Assembly: GCA_030619365.1 (NCBI GenBank)
Contig: JAUXBQ010000103.1
Location: 1-8,718, forward strand
DNA: 8,718 bases
Source: a candidate division FCPU426 bacterium
GTDB taxonomy: Bacteria; Oederibacteriota; JAAXVQ01; JAUVAV01
Direction: 5' to 3'
Below, piece after piece: positions 1-7,288 of the stretch. Both the position numbers and the translations under genes were made by a program. The notes below the pieces were generated by a model. The model searched no databases. It saw only the letters and a program-made list of their open reading frames with translations, and had not been told where the DNA came from. Position 1 is the stretch's first letter; every line of letters starts with the position of its first letter.

Positions 1-3000
1 CCCCCGCTTTTCAAGAGTACGGCTGAGTTTAACTCGTGGCAGGCAAAGCACTCTAAGGATAGGGTCTCGCGGGTTAGTCTGGCCGCGGTAAAAGACCGGA
101 ACCTTTTTTTGGGCATAGATTCCGGCTCCACTACCACCAAGCTTGTCCTTTCCGATGACCAGGGAAGATTTGTTCTCGGTCACTATGGGTCCAACCACGG
201 CGATCCTATCCAGGCGGTAAAAGATGGATTGTCCGTATTCAGGAAAAAATTCATAACCGCAGGTTTTCACCCGCGTATTATCCGGACAGCCGCCACTGGT
301 TACGGTGAAGACCTGATCAAAGCAGCCTTTGGCTTAAATGACGGCGTGGTGGAGACCATTGCGCACTACCAGGCGGCCAGGCGCTTTGATAAAGATGTCT
401 CTTTTATTTTGGATATTGGCGGTCAGGACATGAAAGCAATCTATATTCGCGACCATGCCATCTCGGATATTGTGATAAATGAAGCGTGTTCATCCGGATG
501 CGGTTCTTTTATCGAGACGTTTGCCCAATCTCTCGGATACAGCATTACGGATTTTGCCCAAATAGCCTGTGAGAAAAACGCTCCCTTTGATCTGGGAACC
601 AGATGCACGGTCTTTATGAATTCCCGGGTAAAGCAGGCCTTGCGCGAGGGCGCAACCGTGGCTGATATCTCGGCCGGGTTGGCCTATTCGGTAATTAAAA
701 ATTCTATTTACAAGGTTATCAAACTAAGAGATACCCGGGTCTTAGGCCGCAGGATTGTTGTCCAGGGGGGGACCTTTCGCAATCCCGCGGTGCTGCGCGC
801 GTGTGAACTGCTGCTTAAGCAAGAGGTTATTCGCCCGGATATTTCGGAGCTCATGGGAGCATACGGCGCAGCCCTCACAGCCCTTAACAATCATGGCGCG
901 AGGCCGGATGAATCAAAAGGATTCGCGGTCTTTGAAAATGCTTCCGGGATAAGGATTGATTTCACCAGCAAAGAAATAGAGTGCAACGGCTGCGAAAACC
1001 AGTGCGCGGTCATGAAACTCACGTTCGCCAATGGAAACCGGTTTTTTACGGGTAACCGGTGCGAGCGGTGTTTTAGCAATAGTCCTGCCGCCAAAAACCG
1101 GGGCCGGGATCTGATTGAAGAAAAAACCAGACTCCTGTTTGATCGTGAAAAAGAACCTGAAGGCCGGCCGATACTTACCTTTGGTATTCCCCGCTGCCTG
1201 AACATGTATGAAAATTTTCCCTTCTGGTCCGCTTTTTTGACCGCCTGCGGCTTTAAGGTTGTTCTTTCTTCTCCCTCCAATTTCAAGCTTTTTGAAAGCG
1301 GGATGTCAACCGTGATGTCGGAAAATATCTGCTTTCCCGCCAAGCTCGCGCACGGACATATTTTCAATCTCCTGGACCGGGGAGTGGATAGAATCTTTTA
1401 TCCGATTGTGGTTCACGAAAGAAAAGAATACCAGAGTGCGGTGAATAGTTTTAACTGCCCCGTGGTTACCGGGTATCCGGATGTGCTGAAAAGCGCAATT
1501 GATACTGATGGAAAATATGAAATACCTTTTGATGCCCCGGCCGTCAGCTTTCAGAATGAGAATCTGTTAAAAAAACAGCTTCACTTGTTTTTTAAGCACT
1601 TTGGCCTCAATTATTCAACCGTAGCGGGAGCCGTAGACCAGGGGGCTGCCAGGCAAAAAGAATTCAAGCAGGAACTCAGAGCCAGGGCAACGGATCTGAT
1701 AGGTAAGGCCGAAAACCAGGGGCGAATTGTTATTGTTTTGTCCGGCCGGCCTTATCATATAGATCCGCTTATAAATCATGGCATTCCCGGCCTCCTGGTC
1801 CGCCTGGGAGTTGATGTTATAAGCGAAGACGCAATACCGGCAGATGAAAATCTGTCTTTAGATGATGTCAATGTTCTGACGCAGTGGAACTACACCAATA
1901 GACTTTACGCCGCGGCCAGATGGGTTTGCCAAAATCATGGAGCTGAATTGCTTCAGCTCACCTCTTTTGGCTGCGGTCCGGATGCTGTATCAGCGGATGA
2001 AATCAGGGATATCATCACGAATTCCGGAAAGATATACACTTTGATCAAGATGGATGAGATAGCCAACCTGGGAGCAGTCAGAATCAGGTTGCGTTCTATG
2101 TTGGAAGCAATAAGAGAGAACCGAAAGAAGCTTCAAAAGGAAAAGGGCGGGAGAAAGAGAATAAACCGTATCTTCATGCCGGAAGACAGGAAGAGAACCC
2201 TTATTGCTCCATATTTTTCCCCCTTTTATTCTCCGCTGATTCCGGCTGTTTTCAGGCCCCTGGGCTACCGTGTGGATGTGCTTTTGCCTCAGGATAAGGC
2301 CTCGGTGGAATTCGGCCTGAAAAACATAAACAACGATATTTGCTATCCGGCTGTCCTTATTGCCGGGGACATCATTAAGGCCTTTCGATCCGGCCGGTAT
2401 GATCCGGAAGATACTTCGGTCATTGTGACCCAGACCGGGGGCCAATGCCGCGCCTCCTCTTATGTTTCCCTTATCAAAAAAGGGCTGGCCGCCGCCGGGC
2501 TGCACGACGTTCCGGTGGTGGCGCTGTCGCCTGAGGCTATAAACCCTCAGCCGGGATTTATTATTGACAAAAAAGGACTGTTAAGACGAATGGGACTGGG
2601 TGTGATTTTTGCCGATCCTCTGGCCCGGATGTATTTGGCCACTGTCGTGCGGGAGAAGCATCAGGGAATTGCCAGGGCCGTGCATACCAAATATCTTGAA
2701 AAAATGGAAGCAGGTATTGAACAGGCTGATTATAATTACCTGCTCCAGGTTCTGGAAGAGGCGGTGGCCGGCTTCAATGAGGTTGAGGTTGACGAACGGC
2801 CTGTTCCCAGAATCGGGGTGGTAGGCGAAATATTTGTAAAATACAACTTTTTTTCAAACGGGAATATTATCGAGTGGCTCTCCGGCCAGGGAGTGGAAGT
2901 GGTGCTCCCCGGCTTGCAGAACTTTTTTACCCAGAGGCTGGTTAATGAAAATTTTAATCGAAAGGTATACTTGAAACGTTCCTTGATTGACAGCCTGAAA

Positions 3001-3660
3001 ACCAGGATGATGGATGTTTACGTGAGTTATCATCTGGCTCAGATTGACGTAGTTATGCAGAATTTTCGTTTTTACCGGCAGCCTTTTGATCTGAAAAGTC
3101 TGGCTGAAATTACGGGCGAGGTGGTCAGCCTGGCTAATCAGTTCGGCGAAGGATGGCTTTTGACCGCCGAGATGATAGCTATGCTTAATGAAGGGATCGG
3201 CAATATTGTCTGTCTTCAGCCTTTCGGCTGTATTGCCAATCATATTACCGGAAGGGGTGTGGAGAAAAAACTCAAGGGGATGTTTCCACATCTGAATTTA
3301 CTCTCGCTTGACATGGATGCGGGGGCCAGTGAAGTAAATATCCTGAACCGGCTGCATTTTATGATCATCGCGGCCAAAGAGGAGATGGCGTACGGCCCGG
3401 AAGTGACGGCGGGGCACGCAATGGCCCGGCAGTTTTCCGGCTTCCGCATTTGGCCGAGACAGACAGCTATGCTTAACAATTACATGGCGCCGGAAATCGA
3501 AAAATGGAAAGCCTGGGTATCCCGGCTGGATTTGCGAAAAAAAGCGGGTAGTTTAATACCAAATAGAGACATTATTTTTAAAAAGGCAAGAAAAATCGGA
3601 AGACGATTCAAAGATGAAAAAAACAGGTCAACGCAAAGCAAACAGAAGATACTTAAGTAG
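1..3660 (+). CDS. Fused acyl-CoA dehydratase activase / DUF2229 / HgdB-like protein, 5' partial
   Basis: Member of the BadF/BadG/BcrA/BcrD (HgdC) activase family. Activases of this type use ATP and a [4Fe-4S] cluster to pass one low-potential electron to a dehydratase or reductase; the partner of this fused form is unknown to me. Numbering from the TTG at 109 as residue 1: phosphate loop GIDSGSTTTK at 2-11, second phosphate motif DIGGQD at 102-107, cluster cysteines C127 (NEACSSGCG) and C166 (RCTVF), and an adenosine-site QGG near 220. A cysteine-rich segment follows (C292, C295, C299, C318, C321). The DUF2229-like region starts near 355 (PRCLNMYENFPFW, ENICFPAKL with C408). HgdB-like segments follow: SGRPYHIDP at 545, C622, C745, TGGQCRAS with C780, and QPFGCIANH with C1041. 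The C-terminal tail is lysine/arginine-rich. TTG109 is probably an internal Leu: the frame is open to base 1 and encodes FNSWQAKH...NLFLGID, which resembles the linker between the two ATPase copies of full-length (about 1400 aa) relatives. The gene therefore begins upstream. It stops at TAG 3658. Confidence 0.9.
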   Translation, partial: PPLFKSTAEFNSWQAKHSKDRVSRVSLAAVKDRNLFLGIDSGSTTTKLVLSDDQGRFVLGHYGSNHGDPIQAVKDGLSVFRKKFITAGFHPRIIRTAATGYGEDLIKAAFGLNDGVVETIAHYQAARRFDKDVSFILDIGGQDMKAIYIRDHAISDIVINEACSSGCGSFIETFAQSLGYSITDFAQIACEKNAPFDLGTRCTVFMNSRVKQALREGATVADISAGLAYSVIKNSIYKVIKLRDTRVLGRRIVVQGGTFRNPAVLRACELLLKQEVIRPDISELMGAYGAALTALNNHGARPDESKGFAVFENASGIRIDFTSKEIECNGCENQCAVMKLTFANGNRFFTGNRCERCFSNSPAAKNRGRDLIEEKTRLLFDREKEPEGRPILTFGIPRCLNMYENFPFWSAFLTACGFKVVLSSPSNFKLFESGMSTVMSENICFPAKLAHGHIFNLLDRGVDRIFYPIVVHERKEYQSAVNSFNCPVVTGYPDVLKSAIDTDGKYEIPFDAPAVSFQNENLLKKQLHLFFKHFGLNYSTVAGAVDQGAARQKEFKQELRARATDLIGKAENQGRIVIVLSGRPYHIDPLINHGIPGLLVRLGVDVISEDAIPADENLSLDDVNVLTQWNYTNRLYAAARWVCQNHGAELLQLTSFGCGPDAVSADEIRDIITNSGKIYTLIKMDEIANLGAVRIRLRSMLEAIRENRKKLQKEKGGRKRINRIFMPEDRKRTLIAPYFSPFYSPLIPAVFRPLGYRVDVLLPQDKASVEFGLKNINNDICYPAVLIAGDIIKAFRSGRYDPEDTSVIVTQTGGQCRASSYVSLIKKGLAAAGLHDVPVVALSPEAINPQPGFIIDKKGLLRRMGLGVIFADPLARMYLATVVREKHQGIARAVHTKYLEKMEAGIEQADYNYLLQVLEEAVAGFNEVEVDERPVPRIGVVGEIFVKYNFFSNGNIIEWLSGQGVEVVLPGLQNFFTQRLVNENFNRKVYLKRSLIDSLKTRMMDVYVSYHLAQIDVVMQNFRFYRQPFDLKSLAEITGEVVSLANQFGEGWLLTAEMIAMLNEGIGNIVCLQPFGCIANHITGRGVEKKLKGMFPHLNLLSLDMDAGASEVNILNRLHFMIIAAKEEMAYGPEVTAGHAMARQFSGFRIWPRQTAMLNNYMAPEIEKWKAWVSRLDLRKKAGSLIPNRDIIFKKARKIGRRFKDEKNRSTQSKQKILK

Positions 3661-3713
3661 AAACAAAAGGTTGAAAAGACTTAGGATAAGGGGGCGGTGT
3701 GTTGCATGGTGAA

Positions 3714-3729
3714 CGCGAGGATACTCGCG
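3714..3729 (+). other. Short perfect stem-loop between activase and patatin genes
   Basis: CGCGAG-GATA-CTCGCG forms a perfect 6-bp stem with a 4-base loop in the 108-base gap after the activase stop. It is not followed by a T-run on the + strand (an A-run follows), so it is not a canonical intrinsic terminator. It lies about 24 bases upstream of the patatin ribosome-binding site. It also lies inside a 19-codon ORF (3706-3765) that ends 3 bases before the patatin ATG. A role in mRNA stability or translation is possible but unproven. Confidence 0.3.
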
Positions 3730-3768
3730 GCTGGCTGGAAAAAAAATCATCCGGGGGAAGGTTAAGAA

Positions 3769-4782
3769 ATGATGTCTGTATATAGAAAAAAACAGACCAG
3801 CAAGTTAAAAAGAATTATGGCCGGTAAACGCCAAGGGTTAACGGGAAAGATAGGTCTTGCCATGGGCGGCGGGGCGGCCCGGGGCTGGGCCCACATCGGG
3901 GTAATCCAGGCCTTGACCGAAGCCGGCATACGCGTGGATTGCGTAGCCGGCACCAGCATTGGCGCTCTGGTGGGGGCCTTTTATACCGCCGGTAAGATCG
4001 ACACGCTGCGCGACATTATCCTGGAGCTCGACTGGAACAACATTGTTTCCTTCCTGGATATGGTTTTTCCGAAGTCGGGAATAATCGACGGTAAAAAAAT
4101 AGCTGATTTCACACGCAGTCATGTAGATAAGAATAACATCGAAGAACTTCCCGTGCCTTTTTGCGCCGTCTGCACCGATTTATCAACCGGAGGCGAAATA
4201 ATTATTCGGGACGGCGATGTTATCGAGGCTGTTCGGGCCAGCATTTCCGTTCCCGGTATTTTTACCCCCGTGGGGAGAGATAAAACGTTTCTGGTTGACG
4301 GCGGTTTGGTAAACCCGGTTCCAGTAAACGTGGTCCGGGATATGGGAGCCGACTTGGTTATCGCGGTCGATCTGAACCATGATGTTGTGAAAAATAGAGG
4401 CCGCGGTTTTTCCCGGTCCAATCCTTCGGATCACACGAGAGGCCCTGGTCGAACTTCCGCCCGGAAAGGGCCAAGGCAACGGATGCTGGATGCTTTGGAC
4501 AGAAGAACCGGGCGGCTGCAGGCCGGCGTTTTTAAGCAAATCAGACGATGGATGGCCAGGGACCCGGCGCCGAATATTTTTGAAGTATTGACAACCTCCA
4601 TCAACATCATGGAAGCCCAGATTACCGAGGCCAGGCTGAAAACCGATTCTCCCGACATTCTGATCCGGCCGAATTTGGGCCACATTCGGTTTCTGGAATT
4701 CCATCGAGCCCGGGAAGCTATCTCCGCGGGATATACGGCAGCCAAAACCCAATTGGAAGTTTTGATGAAAACCCGAGTTTAA
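3769..4782 (+). CDS. Patatin-like phospholipase family protein (RssA/NTE type)
   Basis: Predicted serine acyl hydrolase acting on phospholipid or lysophospholipid with a Ser-Asp dyad. The oxyanion-hole motif GGGAARG is at residues 33-39. The nucleophile elbow GTSIG is at 61-65 with Ser63. The catalytic Asp177 lies in VDGG, followed by LVNPVPV. The block VRASISVPGIFTPV just before it is typical of the bacterial RssA/YlbK/NTE-like branch. There is no signal peptide, and the N-terminus is basic (KKQTSKLKR), so a cytosolic or peripheral membrane location is likely. At 337 aa it is somewhat longer than 260-300 aa relatives, mainly because of a basic, low-hydrophobicity insert at about 207-260 (rich in R, G, S, P). 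The start is supported by GGGGGAAGG ending 7 bases before ATG 3769; ATG 3772 is an adjacent alternative. PAP2 follows 73 bases downstream, suggesting co-transcription. The exact substrate cannot be read from sequence. Confidence 0.92.
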   Translation: MMSVYRKKQTSKLKRIMAGKRQGLTGKIGLAMGGGAARGWAHIGVIQALTEAGIRVDCVAGTSIGALVGAFYTAGKIDTLRDIILELDWNNIVSFLDMVFPKSGIIDGKKIADFTRSHVDKNNIEELPVPFCAVCTDLSTGGEIIIRDGDVIEAVRASISVPGIFTPVGRDKTFLVDGGLVNPVPVNVVRDMGADLVIAVDLNHDVVKNRGRGFSRSNPSDHTRGPGRTSARKGPRQRMLDALDRRTGRLQAGVFKQIRRWMARDPAPNIFEVLTTSINIMEAQITEARLKTDSPDILIRPNLGHIRFLEFHRAREAISAGYTAAKTQLEVLMKTRV

Positions 4783-4855
4783 ATATCCCGGATTTGCTCC
4801 AGGCTTTCCGCGGCAGAAACCAATCAGATACTGTATTCAAAAAATCGGAATTGGG

Positions 4856-5737
4856 ATGGTGAAAGAAATCGGCATGAAGTTTAAACCTCTGGATATAATC
4901 AGTATTGCTTATTTTGTTATTATCTCCCTGTTAATCGTCTGGGGACGTCAGCGGGTCGAACTATGGCAAGCCAAGGTCGCAGCGTATCTGGGATTAGTGG
5001 GTCTCGTTTTTCTTTTGAGTTGGAGCGAAACCAGATTTGCGGAACGACACTGGTTCAAATTTATCCGTTTGGGTTATCCCTTGTTGGCCGTTTTATTTAT
5101 ATACAAGGGAATTTCGGGGCATGTGCTGCTTTTGCATGGGCGGTTTTTGGATCCGGAAATTACGGGGCTGGAGAAAATACTGCTGGGCGTGAATCCAACT
5201 CTGGCTTTGGAACGATTCGTTTTCCCGCCCCTGACAGAGTTTTTCAAGTTTGCTTATTTCAGTTATTACAGTTATGTCGCTATTCCGCCTTTATTATTAT
5301 ATTTCCAAAAGCGTTATCCGGACCTGGAACGGTTTGTGTTTACCACGGCCTTGACTTTTTACGTCTCGTTCCTGGGATTTATTCTTTTGCCGCTCGAAGG
5401 TCCCTGTTGGTTTTTTGAGCAAGTGTATGAAGTTAAACGCTTGACCGGGTTTATTTTTACCCCGCTGCAGGACTTCATCATGACCCATGGCGCGGCCCGC
5501 GGGGCTTGTTTCCCCTCTTCGCATCTGGCGGTGGCGTGGGTAGCGTTGTTTTTAATCCGCAAATTATTCGGCAGCCGGTACTTCTGGATCGTTTTTCCTT
5601 TTACGCTGAGCATGACCGTGGCCATTGTTTACAACCGGTACCATTATGCCTCGGACGCGGCGGCGGGAATACTTGCGGGTTTTATCTGCTATCAAATCAG
5701 CCGTGTGGTTTGCGCCCGGTTCTCGCCGTCCGGGTAG
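4856..5737 (+). CDS. Membrane PAP2-superfamily phosphatase (PAP2_3 / inositolphosphotransferase-like)
   Basis: Polytopic membrane protein of 293 aa. Hydrophobic segments lie at roughly 13-30, 41-56, 71-88, 129-150, 159-180, 223-238, 241-258 and 268-284. The PAP2 signature is split as expected: CFPSSH at 218-223 (motif C2, His223) and NRYHYASD at 260-267 (motif C3, His263 and Asp267, with Arg261), followed by AAAGILAGF. The HYxxD-AAG form resembles the PAP2_3 branch (phosphatidate phosphatase / inositol-phosphorylceramide synthase-like), which acts on lipid phosphates at the membrane face. The C1 region reads LPLEGPCW at 178-185, where I would expect GPR, so Cys184 may replace a phosphate-binding Arg. 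The start is uncertain: ATG 4856 has only a weak upstream GGAATTGGG, and ATG 4874 (Met7) is possible. It lies 73 bases after the patatin gene and is probably in the same transcription unit. Substrate unknown. Confidence 0.85.
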   Translation: MVKEIGMKFKPLDIISIAYFVIISLLIVWGRQRVELWQAKVAAYLGLVGLVFLLSWSETRFAERHWFKFIRLGYPLLAVLFIYKGISGHVLLLHGRFLDPEITGLEKILLGVNPTLALERFVFPPLTEFFKFAYFSYYSYVAIPPLLLYFQKRYPDLERFVFTTALTFYVSFLGFILLPLEGPCWFFEQVYEVKRLTGFIFTPLQDFIMTHGAARGACFPSSHLAVAWVALFLIRKLFGSRYFWIVFPFTLSMTVAIVYNRYHYASDAAAGILAGFICYQISRVVCARFSPSG

Positions 5738-5797
5738 GAGGGTTGAATCCATCGCCGCCAGCCGTCAATGCGTCACTCCTTTTGCATATAAATTGCC

Positions 5798-5841
5798 TTG
5801 CCGGCCTTAACCCAGTTGTGTATAATTGTTTCTGATATAAT
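5798..5841 (+). promoter_or_regulatory. Tandem sigma70-type promoters for the abiE module
   Basis: Two overlapping candidates sit in the gap after PAP2. One is TTGCCG (5798-5803), a 17-base spacer and a perfect TATAAT (5821-5826). The second is a perfect extended -10, TGATATAAT (5833-5841), with no good -35. The second would start transcription near 5848, leaving a leader of about 20 bases before the abiEi ATG. Both are on the + strand in an A+T-rich stretch. The module is therefore probably transcribed on its own rather than only by read-through from PAP2. Confidence 0.6.
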
Positions 5842-5868
5842 ACATAAATAAATACTATTGGAAACAAT
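5825..5868 (+). promoter_or_regulatory. Inverted repeat, candidate AbiEi autorepressor operator
   Basis: ATTGTTTC at 5825-5832 is an exact reverse complement of GAAACAAT at 5861-5868. Extended inward, the arms 5825-5841 and 5852-5868 match at 13 of 17 positions around a 10-base spacer. The left arm overlaps the extended -10 element and the right arm ends directly before the abiEi start codon, so a bound protein would block transcription. AbiEi antitoxins of studied type IV systems repress their own promoter by binding inverted repeats, which fits. A weak GGA ribosome-binding site lies inside the right arm. Confidence 0.5.
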
Positions 5869-6489
5869 ATGAACTACGCTGAATTTCGCGCAAAAGTCAA
5901 AAATTATCCGGTGATTAGCGGGAAGCTCCTGAGAGTGCTGGCTGCCCATGCGCCGGGATTGAAAACCAATCTGCAGCGGTGGCAAGAAAAAGGCAAAGTG
6001 ATCCGGTTGCGCAGGGACGCCTATGTGCTTAATCCGGAAGACAGCCAAATCCGGCCATCGCGCATGTTTTTGGCCTCGGAAATTTACCGCCCTTCCTATA
6101 TCAGCATGGAATATGCGCTCTCTGTTTATGACTTGATTCCGGAACGGACCGCGGCCTTAACCAGCATCAGCACAAAAAAAACCATGACATTTAAAAATAA
6201 ATTCGGCTCTTTTATTTATCAGCATATTAAACCCCAGGCCTTTACAGGGTTTAAGCAGGAAAAAGATGAGGCCGGATTGTCATATTTTATGGCAACGCCG
6301 GAAAAAGCCTTGGTTGACTTCATTTATCTTAACCGTAACCGGATTAAGGATGGTTACAAACAATTTTTATTGGAATCGTACCGGCTGCAAAATCTGGAGA
6401 CCCTCAGCTGTAAAAAAATACAGAGGTATAAGTCGCTTTTCCGAAACACGAAATTGGATATGATTATTCAAAAACTGATGGAGAAATAA
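5869..6489 (+). CDS. abiEi: AbiEi-family antitoxin / transcriptional autorepressor
   Basis: The 206-aa protein has the architecture of type IV AbiEi antitoxins (COG5340-like). A winged helix-turn-helix occupies about residues 1-55, with LKTNLQRWQEKGKVIRLRR as recognition helix plus basic wing, then AYVL. The C-terminal antitoxin domain carries family-typical blocks: YISMEYALSVYDLIPE at 77-92 and ATPEKALVDFIYL at 142-154. In known systems the antitoxin neutralises the nucleotidyltransferase toxin without stable contact, and the HTH represses the operon; both roles are inferred here. The start at ATG 5869 is set by the promoter and a weak GGA 6 bases upstream. The toxin follows directly. Local G+C is low (20 of 60 in 6181-6240), unlike the por genes, which hints at a separate origin. 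Confidence 0.88.
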   Translation: MNYAEFRAKVKNYPVISGKLLRVLAAHAPGLKTNLQRWQEKGKVIRLRRDAYVLNPEDSQIRPSRMFLASEIYRPSYISMEYALSVYDLIPERTAALTSISTKKTMTFKNKFGSFIYQHIKPQAFTGFKQEKDEAGLSYFMATPEKALVDFIYLNRNRIKDGYKQFLLESYRLQNLETLSCKKIQRYKSLFRNTKLDMIIQKLMEK

Positions 6490-6493
6490 GACC

Positions 6494-6529
6494 ATGAAAG
6501 AAGTCCTGCAATAGCAGATTTCCGGAAAT
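6494..6529 (+). other. Probable original abiEii start, interrupted by in-frame TAG at 6512
   Basis: ATG 6494 opens MKEVLQ, then TAG (6512-6514), then QISGN running in the same frame into the annotated toxin ATG at 6530. The 12 codons resemble the usual N-terminus of AbiEii proteins (M-x-E-[IV]-L-Q-x-Q-[IL]-x-G), recalled from the family rather than searched. ATG 6494 has a good GGAG (6480-6483) 10 bases upstream and begins 4 bases after the abiEi stop, typical of a coupled start. ATG 6530 has only a GGA 3 bases upstream. CAG to TAG is a single transition. Confidence 0.65.
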
Positions 6530-7288
6530 ATGAGCCAAGAGGAAAAAATCAATCGCATCCGCGAGTATTTGCAGATCCTGGTGCTGAAAATCATGTTTGA
6601 TCATGATGCTTTCAATTTCCTGGCATTTGTGGGCGGGACCGCACTGCGAATTTTATTTGATCTGAAGAGATACAGTGAAGACATTGATTTCAGTTTGATT
6701 CAAAAACGGGGATACTATTTTGGCAAGATTATTCACTCCCTGAAATATGAACTGGATAAAAACGGCTTGCAACCGGAAATCAGCGCGCAAGCAGATAAAG
6801 TTGTGCACAGCAGTTTTATTAAATTTCCGGGACTGCTGCATTCCCTGGGGCTTTCGCCGCTTTCAAGCCGGAAACTTGCCATTAAACTCGAGATCGATAC
6901 CCAGCCGCCCAAAGGCTGGAATCTGGCTGTGATGCCAATTACCCAATCGTTTGTTTTTGCTGTAAAGCATTTTGATTTACCCTCCCTGTATGCGACCAAA
7001 CTGCATGCCTGCTTTTTCCGGAAGTATGTCAAAGGCCGGGATTTTTATGATCTGGTCTGGTATTTGGGCAAAAAAGTCGAGCCCAATCTGGTGCTCCTGA
7101 ACAATGCCATTCTACAGACACAGAAGCGGGATTTCCGGCTGAAAGCGGGCAACTTCAAAGCCTTTATGCGGGAACGGCTGAAAGCCATTGATTTCAGCCA
7201 TGTGCGGAGCGATGTGGAGCGTTTTTTGGAAGACAGGCAGGAGCTGAAATTGTTGGACAAAAAAACAATTCTACAAATGCTGGGATGA
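6530..7288 (+). CDS. abiEii: AbiEii/AbiGii-family nucleotidyltransferase toxin
   Basis: Toxin of a type IV toxin-antitoxin pair and member of the DNA polymerase beta-like nucleotidyltransferase fold. Characterised relatives bind GTP or modify tRNA acceptor ends to stop growth, in some hosts protecting against phage. Visible motifs: REYLQ at 11-15, GGTALR at 35-40, RYSEDIDFSL at 47-56 with metal-binding Asp51 and Asp53, and K157 followed by GRDFYDL at 169-175. The C-terminal VERFLEDRQELKLLDKKTIL also fits the family. All catalytic motifs are intact, so the core enzyme could be active. The annotated start lacks a proper ribosome-binding site. The likely ancestral start, 12 codons upstream, is cut by TAG at 6512, so expression may need reinitiation or suppression, or the toxin may be weakened. 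It is the distal gene of the abiE operon and ends in TGA. Confidence 0.87.
   Translation: MSQEEKINRIREYLQILVLKIMFDHDAFNFLAFVGGTALRILFDLKRYSEDIDFSLIQKRGYYFGKIIHSLKYELDKNGLQPEISAQADKVVHSSFIKFPGLLHSLGLSPLSSRKLAIKLEIDTQPPKGWNLAVMPITQSFVFAVKHFDLPSLYATKLHACFFRKYVKGRDFYDLVWYLGKKVEPNLVLLNNAILQTQKRDFRLKAGNFKAFMRERLKAIDFSHVRSDVERFLEDRQELKLLDKKTILQMLG

Noticed and set aside
4183..4752. Overlapping - strand ORFs within the patatin gene
   Set aside because: They are antisense to a gene with a complete catalytic dyad and have no motifs of their own.
6509..6520. CAA-TAG-CAG context resembling the leaky stop of tobacco mosaic virus (CAA-UAG-CAA-UUA)
   Set aside because: That read-through context is established for eukaryotic ribosomes, the last codon does not match, and nothing shows that bacterial ribosomes respond to it.
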